Shown here in pieces: positions 16,428-24,886 of a stretch of DNA of 64,000 nt. This DNA is from DASUBN01 sp035691665 (GTDB lineage Bacteria; Pseudomonadota; Gammaproteobacteria; Natronospirales; REEB76), in the NCBI GenBank assembly GCA_035691665.1, contig DASSIS010000064.1, forward strand, positions 1 to 64,000, written 5' to 3'. Numbering within the stretch: the first letter of the stretch is position 1; each line of letters begins with the position of its first letter. A program made the translations under genes and the position numbers. A model generated the notes under the pieces. That model made no database searches. It saw only the letters and a list, made by a program, of their open reading frames with translations, and was not told the DNA's origin.

Positions 16428-17621
16428 ATGGAATCCAGCAGCGCGCCACTCCACCGGCATAGACGCATCATGCTGATCCTCGCCAACAGCGTGGCGATAT
16501 GGTTCTGTGTGACCGCTTCGGATCTGTCAGGTGTCTATCTCCAGCGTGAGTCCCGGCTACCCGGGGCAGGTGGCATAGACGCAGACATGGCGGCGGGCTT
16601 GTTGCGCCACGGGCTGATGCTGCCCTTGCTGATCATCTTCTACTTCGTGGCCCTCCACGTCTACGACAGCGCGCTGCGCCCCGCGGCCAAATGGACGCTG
16701 CAGGTGTGCCTGGGGCTGGGCTACGGTATCGCCACCTATCCCTTGATGTTGGTGGCTGTGGCGATGCTCTACGGCAGGGCAGACCACTACGAGATTGTGC
16801 CGGGCAGCTTCAGCGACGTGCTGTTCGCCAGGGTCTACATGTGGATCTATTACGCGAGCGGCTACGCGCTCATGTATTTCCTGGGCCTATTCCTGACGTT
16901 CAACATGGCGAACCGGCTCGAGCTCGCGGAAGGGCGGGTACGGCTGGAAAAGCTCAATGCCGATTGGATGGCCTTGAAGCTCAAGGTGCTGCGCTGGCAG
17001 CTCAACCCCCATTTCCTGTTCAATAGCCTCAACACCGTCTCGGCGCTGCTGAAGTCGGCGCCGGCCAGGGCGGACAGCGTGTTGGCGAAGTTCAGCGGTT
17101 TGCTGCGCCTGACGCTGCGTGAACAGGAGAGCGCCTATATCACGGTGAGTGGAGAGCTCAATTACATACACAGCTATCTCGAGATGGAGATGGTCCGTTT
17201 CGAGGACCGTCTCGAACTCGACATCGAAGCCGATGAGGACGCTCTGGAAGCGCGGCTGCCCTGTTTCCTGGTGCAGCCCCTGGTGGAGAACGCCATCAAG
17301 CACGGCGTCGCCAAGGTCCCCGGGCCCGCCAAGATCGATGTCAGTATCTCACGCCGGGCCGGCCGACTGGTGATATGCGTCAGGAACAGCTCTTCCAGGA
17401 AGTTCGTCGCGGAGCGGCCCGACGGCGGAGGCCTCGGTATCCGGAACCTGCGTGAGCGCTTGGAAGTGATCTACCCGGGCGCCTACGCCTTCGAATATGG
17501 CCATGCCGAAAACGAAGATTGGAACGCCCTAATCGAGATCCCGCTTGAGATGGAGCCTCAGTCTGCGGCGGCGCGCGATGCCGGACTCCTCGCTGACCCG
17601 CGCTTGCGGCGGGCGCCATGA
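16428..17621 (+). CDS. LytS/YehU-type membrane histidine kinase (copy 1)
   Basis: I start at ATG 16428 because it aligns with the paralogue; a TTG at 16371 would add 19 basic residues. The 397-residue protein has four TM helices (about 15-165), then a His_kinase domain with phospho-acceptor H195 in RWQLNPHFLFNSLNTVSALL. The C-terminal HATPase has N-box PLVENAIKHGV and G-box GGGLGIRNLRERL. This class phosphorylates LytTR regulators. The stop codon overlaps the ATG of the next kinase (ATGA), so they form an operon ending in the LytTR gene at 18871. The protein is closely similar to copy 2. Confidence 0.92.
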   Translation: MESSSAPLHRHRRIMLILANSVAIWFCVTASDLSGVYLQRESRLPGAGGIDADMAAGLLRHGLMLPLLIIFYFVALHVYDSALRPAAKWTLQVCLGLGYGIATYPLMLVAVAMLYGRADHYEIVPGSFSDVLFARVYMWIYYASGYALMYFLGLFLTFNMANRLELAEGRVRLEKLNADWMALKLKVLRWQLNPHFLFNSLNTVSALLKSAPARADSVLAKFSGLLRLTLREQESAYITVSGELNYIHSYLEMEMVRFEDRLELDIEADEDALEARLPCFLVQPLVENAIKHGVAKVPGPAKIDVSISRRAGRLVICVRNSSSRKFVAERPDGGGLGIRNLRERLEVIYPGAYAFEYGHAENEDWNALIEIPLEMEPQSAAARDAGLLADPRLRRAP

Positions 17622-18874
17622 TCCGGGCCCTGCTCGTAAGGGTGAAGGCCCCTGTGGCGCCTGCCCCATACCTTCCGGGTCGGGTCATGGGGTCCGGCAG
17701 CGTCCCGCTCCCCTGGCACAGACGCACCATGCTGATACTCACCAACGGCGTGGCGCTATGGGTCTGTCAGACCGCTTCGGATCTATTGGGCGTCTATCTA
17801 CAGCATGAGTCCGGGCCTTCTGGGGCGACTGCGATAGACGCAGATATGGTGACGGGTTTAACACACCATGTGATGGTGCTGCCCTTGCTGATCATGCTCT
17901 ACTTCGCCGCCTTCTACATCTACGACAGCGTGCTACGGCCCGCCGCCAAATGGATACTGCAGCTGTGCCTGGGGCTGGGTTACGGTATCGCTACCTATCC
18001 GCTGCTGTTCGTGACCGTGGCGATGCTCTACGGCAAGGCGGATCACGATGAAGCCGTGCCGGGCAGCTTCATCCATGTGCTGTTCGCGAGGCCCTACATG
18101 TGGGTCTACAACGCAAGCGGATGGTCGCTACTTTATTTCGTGGGCTTGCTGCTGATATTCAATATGGCGAGCCGGCTCGAACTGGCAGAGGGCCGGGCAC
18201 GGTTGGAACGCCTCAATGCCGAATGGATGGCCTTGAAGCTCAAGGTGCTGCGCTGGCAGCTCAATCCCCATTTCCTGTTCAACTGCCTCAACACGGTCTC
18301 GGCGCTCCTGAAGTCTGCGCCCGACCGGGCGGATACCGTGTTGTCGAAGTTCAGCGCCCTGCTGCGCCTGACGCTTAGGGAACAGGAGAGCGCCTATATC
18401 ACGGTGGGCGGCGAACTCAACTACATAAACAGCTATCTCGACATGGAGTTGATACGCTTCGAGGACCGCCTGGAGCTCGACATCGAGGCGGACGAAGATA
18501 CCCTGGAGGCGTGCCTGCCCTGCTTCTTAGTACAGCCCCTGGTAGAGAACGCCATCAAGCACGGCGTCGCCAAGATCCCCGGCCCCGCGATGATCAGCGT
18601 CAGCGCCTCGCGACGTGACGATCGGCTGGTGATCTGCGTCCGGAACACCTCTTCCAGGAAGTTCGCCACGCCGCGCTCCGATGGCGGAGGCCTCGGCATC
18701 CGGAACCTGCGGGAGCGCCTGGAAGTGACCTATCCAGGTAAACATACGTTCCACTGCGGTTATGTGGAGAACGATGCTTGGAGCACCATCATCGAGATCC
18801 CCTTCGAACGGGAGCCACCGGTAGAGGCAGGGCGCGATGCCGCGCCGGCCGGCCCCATGAGGAAGCTGGCATGA
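17618..18874 (+). CDS. LytS/YehU-type membrane histidine kinase (copy 2)
   Basis: The ORF runs from an ATG overlapping the previous stop. The start homologous to copy 1 is ATG 17687 (MGSGSVPLPWHRR against MESSSAPLHRHRR), and counted from there the phospho-acceptor is also H195. Topology and catalytic boxes match copy 1: four TM helices, NPHFLFNCLN, PLVENAIKHGV and GGGLGIRNLRERL. The 23 extra N-terminal residues begin MIRALLVRVKAP, which resembles the start of the response regulator downstream (MIRVLIAEDEP). They may be a vestige rather than kinase sequence. It overlaps the next gene by 4 bases. Confidence 0.9.
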   Translation: MIRALLVRVKAPVAPAPYLPGRVMGSGSVPLPWHRRTMLILTNGVALWVCQTASDLLGVYLQHESGPSGATAIDADMVTGLTHHVMVLPLLIMLYFAAFYIYDSVLRPAAKWILQLCLGLGYGIATYPLLFVTVAMLYGKADHDEAVPGSFIHVLFARPYMWVYNASGWSLLYFVGLLLIFNMASRLELAEGRARLERLNAEWMALKLKVLRWQLNPHFLFNCLNTVSALLKSAPDRADTVLSKFSALLRLTLREQESAYITVGGELNYINSYLDMELIRFEDRLELDIEADEDTLEACLPCFLVQPLVENAIKHGVAKIPGPAMISVSASRRDDRLVICVRNTSSRKFATPRSDGGGLGIRNLRERLEVTYPGKHTFHCGYVENDAWSTIIEIPFEREPPVEAGRDAAPAGPMRKLA

Positions 18875-19623
18875 TCCGGGTATTGATCGCAGAAGACGAA
18901 CCCCACGCCCGTGACAAGCTCCGGGAGCTGGTGCTCGCCCAGCCGGACCTCAAGGTCGTCGCCGAGTGTGCCGACGGCCTGCAGGCGTTGCAGGCGGTCG
19001 CCGCCAAGCAGCCGGAGCTCCTGTTCCTGGACATCGAGCTACCGGGCCTGAACGGCATCGACCTGGTGAAGTCCATGGACCGCAGTCGGGCCCCCTACAT
19101 CGTCATCACCACCGCCTATTCGGAGCACGCCGTGTGGGCCTTCGATGAGAACGTGGTGGACTACCTGTTGAAACCCTACGACCAATCGCGGTTCCAGCGC
19201 GCCTTGCAGCGGGTGCGCCTCGCCATGCGCGACTCCGGCATCGCCGTCACCCCGGGCTCGCCGCCGGTCGGCAATTCGGTCTCCTGGCACGCGGCGGACA
19301 CCCTCAGGCTCAAGGTGGGCACCCGCATCAAGTTCATCGCCACCGCCAAGGTGCGCTATATCAAGGCCCAGGGCGACCACATCCTGGTCAACACCGTGGA
19401 GCAGGAGTTCCTGGTGCGGGAGCGCATCAAGAACATCGAGACGGCCCTGAGCTGCGACCAGTTCATCCGGGTGCACCGCTCGGCCCTGCTCAACGTCCGC
19501 TACATCAAGGAGATGCAGCCGCGGCAGCACGGGGATTACGAGATCACCATGCAGGATGGGGCGGTGTTCCGCACCAGCGCCAGCTACCGGACCTCGGTGC
19601 GCGGCATGATGAAGCGCACCTGA
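18871..19623 (+). CDS. LytTR-family response regulator
   Basis: This 250-residue protein starts at an ATG overlapping the kinase stop (ATGA). Its receiver domain has EDE (8-10), phospho-acceptor D54 in LFLDIELPGL and Lys in YLLKPYDQSR. The C-terminal LytTR domain spans about 150-245 and contains FIRVHRSALLNVRYIKEM. It is the last gene of the kinase-kinase-regulator operon, so it is the natural partner of copy 2 and probably of copy 1. Targets are unknown. The regulator at 15370 is a more distant second member of the cluster. Confidence 0.93.
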   Translation: MIRVLIAEDEPHARDKLRELVLAQPDLKVVAECADGLQALQAVAAKQPELLFLDIELPGLNGIDLVKSMDRSRAPYIVITTAYSEHAVWAFDENVVDYLLKPYDQSRFQRALQRVRLAMRDSGIAVTPGSPPVGNSVSWHAADTLRLKVGTRIKFIATAKVRYIKAQGDHILVNTVEQEFLVRERIKNIETALSCDQFIRVHRSALLNVRYIKEMQPRQHGDYEITMQDGAVFRTSASYRTSVRGMMKRT

Positions 19624-19681
19624 GGGCAGCTTCTCTTATAATCGGTCCCGATGCGGCCGCCGCGGCCCGTCAGGAGCCGCC

Positions 19682-20383
19682 ATGATCGACCTCTACTACG
19701 CCCCCACCCCCAACGGACTCAAGATCAAGCTGTTCCTGGAAGAGGCGGGGTTGCCCTACACCATCCATCCGGTGAACATCAGCAAGGGCGACCAGTTCAA
19801 GCCTGAGTTCCTGGCCATCTCCCCCAACAACAAGATTCCCGCCATCGTGGACCAGGCGCCGGCGGACGGCGGCGCGCCTATCCCCATCTTCGAGTCCGGC
19901 GCGATCCTGGTCTACCTCGCCGAGAAGATCGGGCGTTTCATCCCCAAGGACCTGCGTGGCCGGACCGAGGTGCTGAAGTGGCTGTTCTGGCAGGTAGGAG
20001 GATTGGGGCCCATGGCGGGGCAGGCGGGCCATTTCCGCGTGTATGCTCCCGAGCCCATCCCCTACGGCATCGATCGCTACACCAAGGAAGTGAACCGGCT
20101 CTACGGCGTGCTCGACAGGCAGCTCACCGGGCGCGACTACGTGGTGGGGGAATACGGCATCGCCGACATAGCCATCTATCCCTGGATCGTGCCCTATGAG
20201 CCCCATGGCCAGAAGCTAGAAGACTTCCCGCATTTGAAGCGTTGGTTCGAGAAGGTGAAGGCACGGCCAGCCGTGGTGAAGAGCTACGAGGGTGTGGAGC
20301 CGCCTTACGTCCGTTCCCGCGGGATCAGCGAGGAGGAGCGCAAGGTGCTCTTCGGCCAGACCGCCGATTCCGTCAAGCGCTGA
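19682..20383 (+). CDS. Glutathione S-transferase, YfcG/YghU-like
   Basis: This 233-residue protein has AGGAG before the ATG and a TATAAT at 19637-19642 that could be its -10 element. The thioredoxin-fold N-terminus reads YYAPTPNGLKIKLFLEEAGLPY, then KIPAIVD and ESGAILVYLAEK, the glutathione-binding segment. TPNG is the Thr-Pro-Asn-Gly pattern of the nu-class disulfide reductases YfcG/YghU. An all-helical C-terminal domain follows (about 90-210). The likely role is cytoplasmic glutathione-dependent disulfide or peroxide reduction. It is monocistronic, with its end 3 bp from the convergent LysR gene. Confidence 0.9.
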   Translation: MIDLYYAPTPNGLKIKLFLEEAGLPYTIHPVNISKGDQFKPEFLAISPNNKIPAIVDQAPADGGAPIPIFESGAILVYLAEKIGRFIPKDLRGRTEVLKWLFWQVGGLGPMAGQAGHFRVYAPEPIPYGIDRYTKEVNRLYGVLDRQLTGRDYVVGEYGIADIAIYPWIVPYEPHGQKLEDFPHLKRWFEKVKARPAVVKSYEGVEPPYVRSRGISEEERKVLFGQTADSVKR

Positions 20384-20386
20384 GTT

Positions 20387-21280
20387 TCAGTACCGGTTTT
20401 TCCTGGGGCGCGCCGCCGCACTGATCCATGCTTTGAAAGCCACAACCTTCGGCGGCAGAGGATCCTGTTGCGGATGCACCAGGTAGTAGGCGTAGCGCGC
20501 CTTGAGACTGGGGTGGCATTGCACCAGTTCGCCGGACTTCAGTTCCGCCTGCACCAGCACGCCGAGCGCCAGCGCCACGCCTTGACCCTCGGCCGCCGCC
20601 TTGAGCAGCAGGTTTGATTCGCTGAAACCAGGTCCCGGCGGTATCGCAGGTTGCTCCAGGCCCACGGCTCGGAACCATTCCTCCCAGGGTTCGAACACGT
20701 GGTGCAGCAGGGTGCAACCCAGGAGCTCCTGCGGCGTGCGCGGCAATCTTCCGCCGCGATAACGTGGACTGCACACCGGGAAGATTTCTTCGTCCAGAAG
20801 CTTCTCCGCCGAGAGCCCCTGCCAGCTGCCCGGGCCGAAGCGCACAGCGAGATCCACATCCTCACGCTGGAAGTCCGTGAGCCCGGTGGTGGCCCGCAGA
20901 TTCACGTCCAACTCGGGATGGCGCAGGTATAACTCGGGCAACCTCGGCACCAACCAGCGGGCCGCGAAACCAGGCAGCGCGCTCACCGTGAGCGTGGTGC
21001 GGCGCGCCTCGGGCTTGAGCTCGGCCACGCCCCGTTGTAAGCGCGCGAAGCCCTCGCGTACATGGACATAGAAGCGCTGCCCATCGGCGGTGAGCAGCAT
21101 GGCGCGGCCGCTGCGACGGAACAGCTCCACGCCGAGGTGCTCCTCCAGCGCCTTGATCTGGTGGCTCACGGCGCTGTGGGTGATGGCGAGTTCCTCTGCC
21201 GCGCGGCTGAAGTTGAGATGCCGGGCGGCGGTCTCGAAGGCGCGCAGGGCGGAGAGCGGCGGCAGGCGGGTAGGCATCAT
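20387..21280 (-). CDS. LysR-family transcriptional regulator (GcvA-like)
   Basis: This 297-residue protein has an N-terminal winged helix (about 8-66): LPPLSALRAFETAARHLNFS, then RAAEELAITHSAVSHQIKALEE and RRSGRAMLLTADG. The periplasmic-binding-like effector domain spans about 90-290. The pattern is that of the GcvA/AmpR subgroup. There is no Shine-Dalgarno; the first two codons are both ATG. The gene is divergent from the metallo-beta-lactamase-fold gene at 21382, its most likely target. The 101-bp gap is AT-rich and contains ATATCCTTAGAATAT (near 21346-21360), a plausible LysR-type site. Confidence 0.92.
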   Translation of the reverse strand: MMPTRLPPLSALRAFETAARHLNFSRAAEELAITHSAVSHQIKALEEHLGVELFRRSGRAMLLTADGQRFYVHVREGFARLQRGVAELKPEARRTTLTVSALPGFAARWLVPRLPELYLRHPELDVNLRATTGLTDFQREDVDLAVRFGPGSWQGLSAEKLLDEEIFPVCSPRYRGGRLPRTPQELLGCTLLHHVFEPWEEWFRAVGLEQPAIPPGPGFSESNLLLKAAAEGQGVALALGVLVQAELKSGELVQCHPSLKARYAYYLVHPQQDPLPPKVVAFKAWISAAARPRKNRY

Positions 21281-21381
21281 TTGATGTTAGTTTTATTCAC
21301 AATACATGTCAAAAGATATCGTTGGTAAGCTTATTTAATCCTGCATATCCTTAGAATATCTGTTCGCTGGGATAACAGTTC

Positions 21382-22173
21382 ATGCAGGTCTCCGAGCTCG
21401 CCACCGACATCCTGCTGTTTCGCGGCGATGCCTATGAATCCCTGGCCACGGCCTTCGTCCACGGTCGCGACGTGTTCCTGGTGGATGCCCTGGGCGGTGC
21501 GGCGGACGCGGAGGCCATGCGCGCGCATCTCGAGGGCCGGCTGGGTTTGAGGGTGCTCATAATCCTCATGACCCATTACATGAGCGACCACATGGCGGCC
21601 TTGCGCTTGTTCCCCCGAGCGCGCGTAGCCGCCCATAGGCTCTACGCCCAGACCTTCTTCTCCCAGCGAGACCTGAGCGCCGAAGACGAGCGTGCCTTCG
21701 TGCTGCCCTCCATCGAGCTCGGCGGTGAATCCGCCTTCGACTGGGGCCGTCATCGTTTGAAGGTATTCCCCAACGAAGGCAAGACGCCTTGCACCCTGAA
21801 CGTGGACGTGCCGGCGGCGGACCTGGTGCTCTGCAGCGACAACCTGGTGGGCAATACCGCTTACCTCTCGTCCTCGACGCCGGAACTCCTGGACGTGGGC
21901 CTCAGGCGCTTGCAGCAGCTCGGCCGCAGCCGGGTCGTGCCAGGGCATATGGATGCGATGCCGGGCGAGACCCTGGCCCACGCGCGTCACTACCTCGTGC
22001 GGCTGCGGGAAGAGGTGGCGGGGGCACGACGTAGCGGCCCTGCTGAGAACATCCGTGGCATCACCATCGAACGCTGCCTCGCTGCGGGCGTCACACCTAC
22101 GCCTTTCGAGCATGAGTGGCACGGGCGCAACCTGGAACTGATCGTAGAACGGGGCTTGTTCCCGTTGCATTGA
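21382..22173 (+). CDS. Metallo-beta-lactamase-fold protein with degenerate metal site
   Basis: This 263-residue protein follows the fold's order of motifs, but the zinc-binding sequence is incomplete. Where HxHxDH is expected it reads H-Y-M-S-D-H (within ILMTHYMSDHMAAL), so the second His is Met. The next ligand region reads NEGKTPCTLNV where a His normally precedes TPG. The late VPGH is retained. It may bind a single or different metal, or act without hydrolysis. It precedes an exported alpha/beta hydrolase by 16 bp (AAGGAG site), forming a two-gene operon likely controlled by the divergent LysR protein. Confidence 0.8.
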   Translation: MQVSELATDILLFRGDAYESLATAFVHGRDVFLVDALGGAADAEAMRAHLEGRLGLRVLIILMTHYMSDHMAALRLFPRARVAAHRLYAQTFFSQRDLSAEDERAFVLPSIELGGESAFDWGRHRLKVFPNEGKTPCTLNVDVPAADLVLCSDNLVGNTAYLSSSTPELLDVGLRRLQQLGRSRVVPGHMDAMPGETLAHARHYLVRLREEVAGARRSGPAENIRGITIERCLAAGVTPTPFEHEWHGRNLELIVERGLFPLH

Positions 22174-22189
22174 ACCAAGGAGCAGAGAC

Positions 22190-23155
22190 ATGAAAGTACG
22201 CGCATCCATATCGGTCCTTACATTGTTCGCTGCTGCGTTGCTGACCCCGGCAGCTCGCGCCGAGGCCTTGCACTACGGCTGGCAGAAGGTGGATGGCCTC
22301 AGCATCTTCTACCGCGAGGGCGGCGATCCCGGCGCACCCACCCTGGTGTTCCTCCACGGCTACCCGTCGTCATCCATCCAGTACGAGAAGGTCATGGAGC
22401 GCATCGCCTCGCCCACACTGCACGTGATCGCCATGGACTATCCCGCCTTCGGCTACTCTGACGCGCCGGACCACCGCCAGTACGCCTATACCTTCGACCA
22501 CGTGGCCGAGACGGTGGCGCATTTCCTCGCGGCCCGGGGCATAAAGCGCTACGCCCTGTTCATGCAGGACTACGGCGTGCCAGTGGGTTTCCGCCTGCTC
22601 ATGGCGGACCCGCAAGCCATCAGCGCGGTGATGGTGCAGAACGGCGTCATCCACCTGGACGGTTTCCCCAAAGCCCAGGATCCCAACGGTGAACTGCGCC
22701 AGCATTGGGAACACCGCAATGCGGCCCTGGACCAGAAGCGCATCGCCTATGCCATGAGCCTCAAGTTCCCGCAGCCGGAGGGCTGGGACGAGGACGATAA
22801 GATGAGCCCCGACGCCATCCTGCTCATGGTGGAGTCGGCGCAGCGGCCCGGCGTGCCGGTGGCACGCACTGACCTATGGTTTGATTACGGCAACAACGTG
22901 AAGCGCTACCCCGCCTGGCAGGCGGCGCTACGGGCCCTGCACCCGCCGGTGCTGGTGATCTGGGGTAGCCGCGATGACTTCTTCACCGTCCCGGGGGCGG
23001 TCGCCTACCTGCGCGATGCACCCCAGGCGGAAGTGCATATATTGGATACGGTGCACTTCGCCACCCTGGAAGCGCCGGACGAGGTGGCGCGACTGATCCT
23101 GGACTTCGTGGCGCGCCATCCCCTGGCGGCAGGGGAGCAGGGTCCCGCCGTTTGA
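22190..23155 (+). CDS. Exported alpha/beta hydrolase, Asp-nucleophile (epoxide hydrolase/dehalogenase-like)
   Basis: This 321-residue protein has signal peptide MKVRASISVLTLFAAALLTPAARAE. The oxyanion motif is FLHGYPSSS. The nucleophile elbow reads MQDYGVPVG, with Asp127 where esterases have Ser, the arrangement of haloalkane dehalogenases and epoxide hydrolases. The acid lies in VIWGSRDDFFTVPG and the catalytic His in LDTVHFATLE. It is the first of three related hydrolases in this window (also 29778 and 50306). A cap domain with the segment PQPEGWDEDD lies between core strands. Periplasmic, substrate unknown. It is transcribed with the upstream metallo-beta-lactamase-fold gene. Confidence 0.87.
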   Translation: MKVRASISVLTLFAAALLTPAARAEALHYGWQKVDGLSIFYREGGDPGAPTLVFLHGYPSSSIQYEKVMERIASPTLHVIAMDYPAFGYSDAPDHRQYAYTFDHVAETVAHFLAARGIKRYALFMQDYGVPVGFRLLMADPQAISAVMVQNGVIHLDGFPKAQDPNGELRQHWEHRNAALDQKRIAYAMSLKFPQPEGWDEDDKMSPDAILLMVESAQRPGVPVARTDLWFDYGNNVKRYPAWQAALRALHPPVLVIWGSRDDFFTVPGAVAYLRDAPQAEVHILDTVHFATLEAPDEVARLILDFVARHPLAAGEQGPAV

Positions 23156-23271
23156 TGCGGAAGGAAGGGTGGCGGCGGTAGAATGTGGGCGTCCGAATGG
23201 ACACCACCTCCCCTTCTTTCCCTGCACGCGTGTGGCGCTCCTCGTGCGCGCGGGTATGAGGTACACGCACC

Positions 23272-23904
23272 ATGCCCAGCTTCCCGGCCCTGATCGCCTT
23301 CACCCTCATCGTCCTGACCATGGCGCTCACCCCGGGCCCCAACATGATCTACCTCGTGTCCCGCTCCCTGAGCCAGGGCCCGAGGGCCGGACTCACCTCC
23401 CTCATCGGGGTGGGCATCGGTTTCGTGGTCTATATGCTGCTCGCCGCCTTCGGCATCACCGCCATCTTCGTGGCGGTGCCCTATGCCTACGACGCACTGC
23501 GCCTCGCCGGCGCCGCCTATCTCCTCTACCTGGCCTGGCAGGCGCTGAAGCCAGGTGGCCGCTCACCCTTCGAAGTGCGGCAACTGCCCCAGGACAGCCC
23601 GCGCCGGCTCATCGCCATGGGCCTCATGACCAACCTGCTGAACCCCAAGGTGGCCATGCTCTACCTCGCGCTCCTGCCCCAGTTCATCGACCCGGCCCGT
23701 GGCAGCGTGCTCATGCAGTCGCTGATGCTCGGCTGCATCCAGATCACCGTGGGCGTCACCATCAACGGGCTGGTCGCCGCCAGCGCCGGTGCCATCGCCG
23801 GGTTCCTGGCCAGGAGCCCCCTCTGGCTCCGGGTGCAGCGCTGGTTCATGGGCACGGTGCTCACGGGTCTGGCGGTGAACATGCTGCGGGAATCCCGGCG
23901 CTGA
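23272..23904 (+). CDS. LysE/RhtB-family amino-acid exporter
   Basis: This 210-residue membrane protein has about six hydrophobic helices. The family signature is near the N-terminus (LIVLTMALTPGPNMIYLVSRSLSQG), with GLTSLIGVGIGFVVYMLLAAFGITA after it. LLYLAWQALKPGG and GLMTNLLNPKVAMLYLALLPQFID are also typical. Members export amino acids or their analogues using the proton gradient. The ATG follows a GAGG. It is monocistronic; the 116-bp upstream gap shows no clear structure. Substrate specificity cannot be inferred. Confidence 0.92.
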   Translation: MPSFPALIAFTLIVLTMALTPGPNMIYLVSRSLSQGPRAGLTSLIGVGIGFVVYMLLAAFGITAIFVAVPYAYDALRLAGAAYLLYLAWQALKPGGRSPFEVRQLPQDSPRRLIAMGLMTNLLNPKVAMLYLALLPQFIDPARGSVLMQSLMLGCIQITVGVTINGLVAASAGAIAGFLARSPLWLRVQRWFMGTVLTGLAVNMLRESRR

Positions 23905-23994
23905 AGCCGGCTTGAAGCCGGCGGTGGGTCCGGGGCATCATCCAGGGGGTCTTGAGGGGCCAAGAACACCAAAATAAACCAGGGAGATCCACCC

Positions 23995-24873
23995 ATGCAG
24001 GTCGTCGTACGCATGCTGCTGATGTCCACTCTCGCCCTCGCTACCGGTCCCGTGTTCAGCGCGGCGCCACCTGACCCGGATGCGCTGGTGGATAGGATGC
24101 CGGCGCCCCCCAAGAGCTATGCCGAAGCCGATAAGCGCTGCGGCAAGGTCAACGGGCAGGGCAAGACGAGCTACGTGACCTTCCAGAACGACCCGGACAT
24201 GCAGAAGCTCCTCGACGAGGTCAAGAAGGATGCGGATGGCATGGCCGATCAGCAGAAGCAGTTCATGCAGGCCAACATGACCAAGCTCCAGACCACCAGC
24301 ATGGACCCGAACACGATCCAGAACCAGGCGCAGATGACCGCCGCCATGTTCGCCGCGAACCAGAAGAACCAGGCCACCCAGCCAGATCAGCTCGCCACGC
24401 AGCAACTCGACCCCATCCACCAGACCGCCTGGAACGACCTCAACGGCGTGGACAAGCAGGCGGTGGACAGCGGCAACAGCTGGCAGAGCAAGTACAGTGC
24501 CTGCGGCAAGCTGCCGAGCTTCATGGAGACGGGCTGCGAGAAGACCGTGCAGCACGAAGCCCAATCCGACGCCGACGATTACGCCAAGAAGCGCGTCCCC
24601 ATCGTGGACAAGTATTTCACCGCCCTCGGACCCGCCTGGACCCAGTACGTGGCCGAAGTGCACAAGAGCCTGGCGAACGTGAAGCTCGTGGTGCCGAACA
24701 ACGTGGATCCGGACGACCTGCATACCCAGATCTTCATCATGGTCAACCAGGGCCAGCGCTTGCAGATGGCCCAGACCGCCATCGAGAAGGCAAGCAACGC
24801 CGAGTGCCCCAACGATCTGCTGAGCGACATGCAGAAGGACTACGGCGGCGTCTGTGCCGGTGAAGGCTGCTGA
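23995..24873 (+). CDS. Exported Gln/Lys-rich helical protein of unknown function
   Basis: This 292-residue protein has a signal peptide (residues 1-23) and a GGGAG ribosome-binding site. The mature protein is strongly polar and probably helical: a Gln-rich stretch (residues 75-140, with QKQFMQANMTKLQ and QKNQATQPDQLATQQL) and four mature-chain Cys in well-separated pairs, plus a final GEGC*. I recognise no family. It is followed closely by an outer-membrane barrel gene on the same strand, so a periplasmic partner or adaptor role is possible, but that is only context. Confidence 0.7.
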   Translation: MQVVVRMLLMSTLALATGPVFSAAPPDPDALVDRMPAPPKSYAEADKRCGKVNGQGKTSYVTFQNDPDMQKLLDEVKKDADGMADQQKQFMQANMTKLQTTSMDPNTIQNQAQMTAAMFAANQKNQATQPDQLATQQLDPIHQTAWNDLNGVDKQAVDSGNSWQSKYSACGKLPSFMETGCEKTVQHEAQSDADDYAKKRVPIVDKYFTALGPAWTQYVAEVHKSLANVKLVVPNNVDPDDLHTQIFIMVNQGQRLQMAQTAIEKASNAECPNDLLSDMQKDYGGVCAGEGC

Positions 24874-24886
24874 TAGCGGCGGCCGC

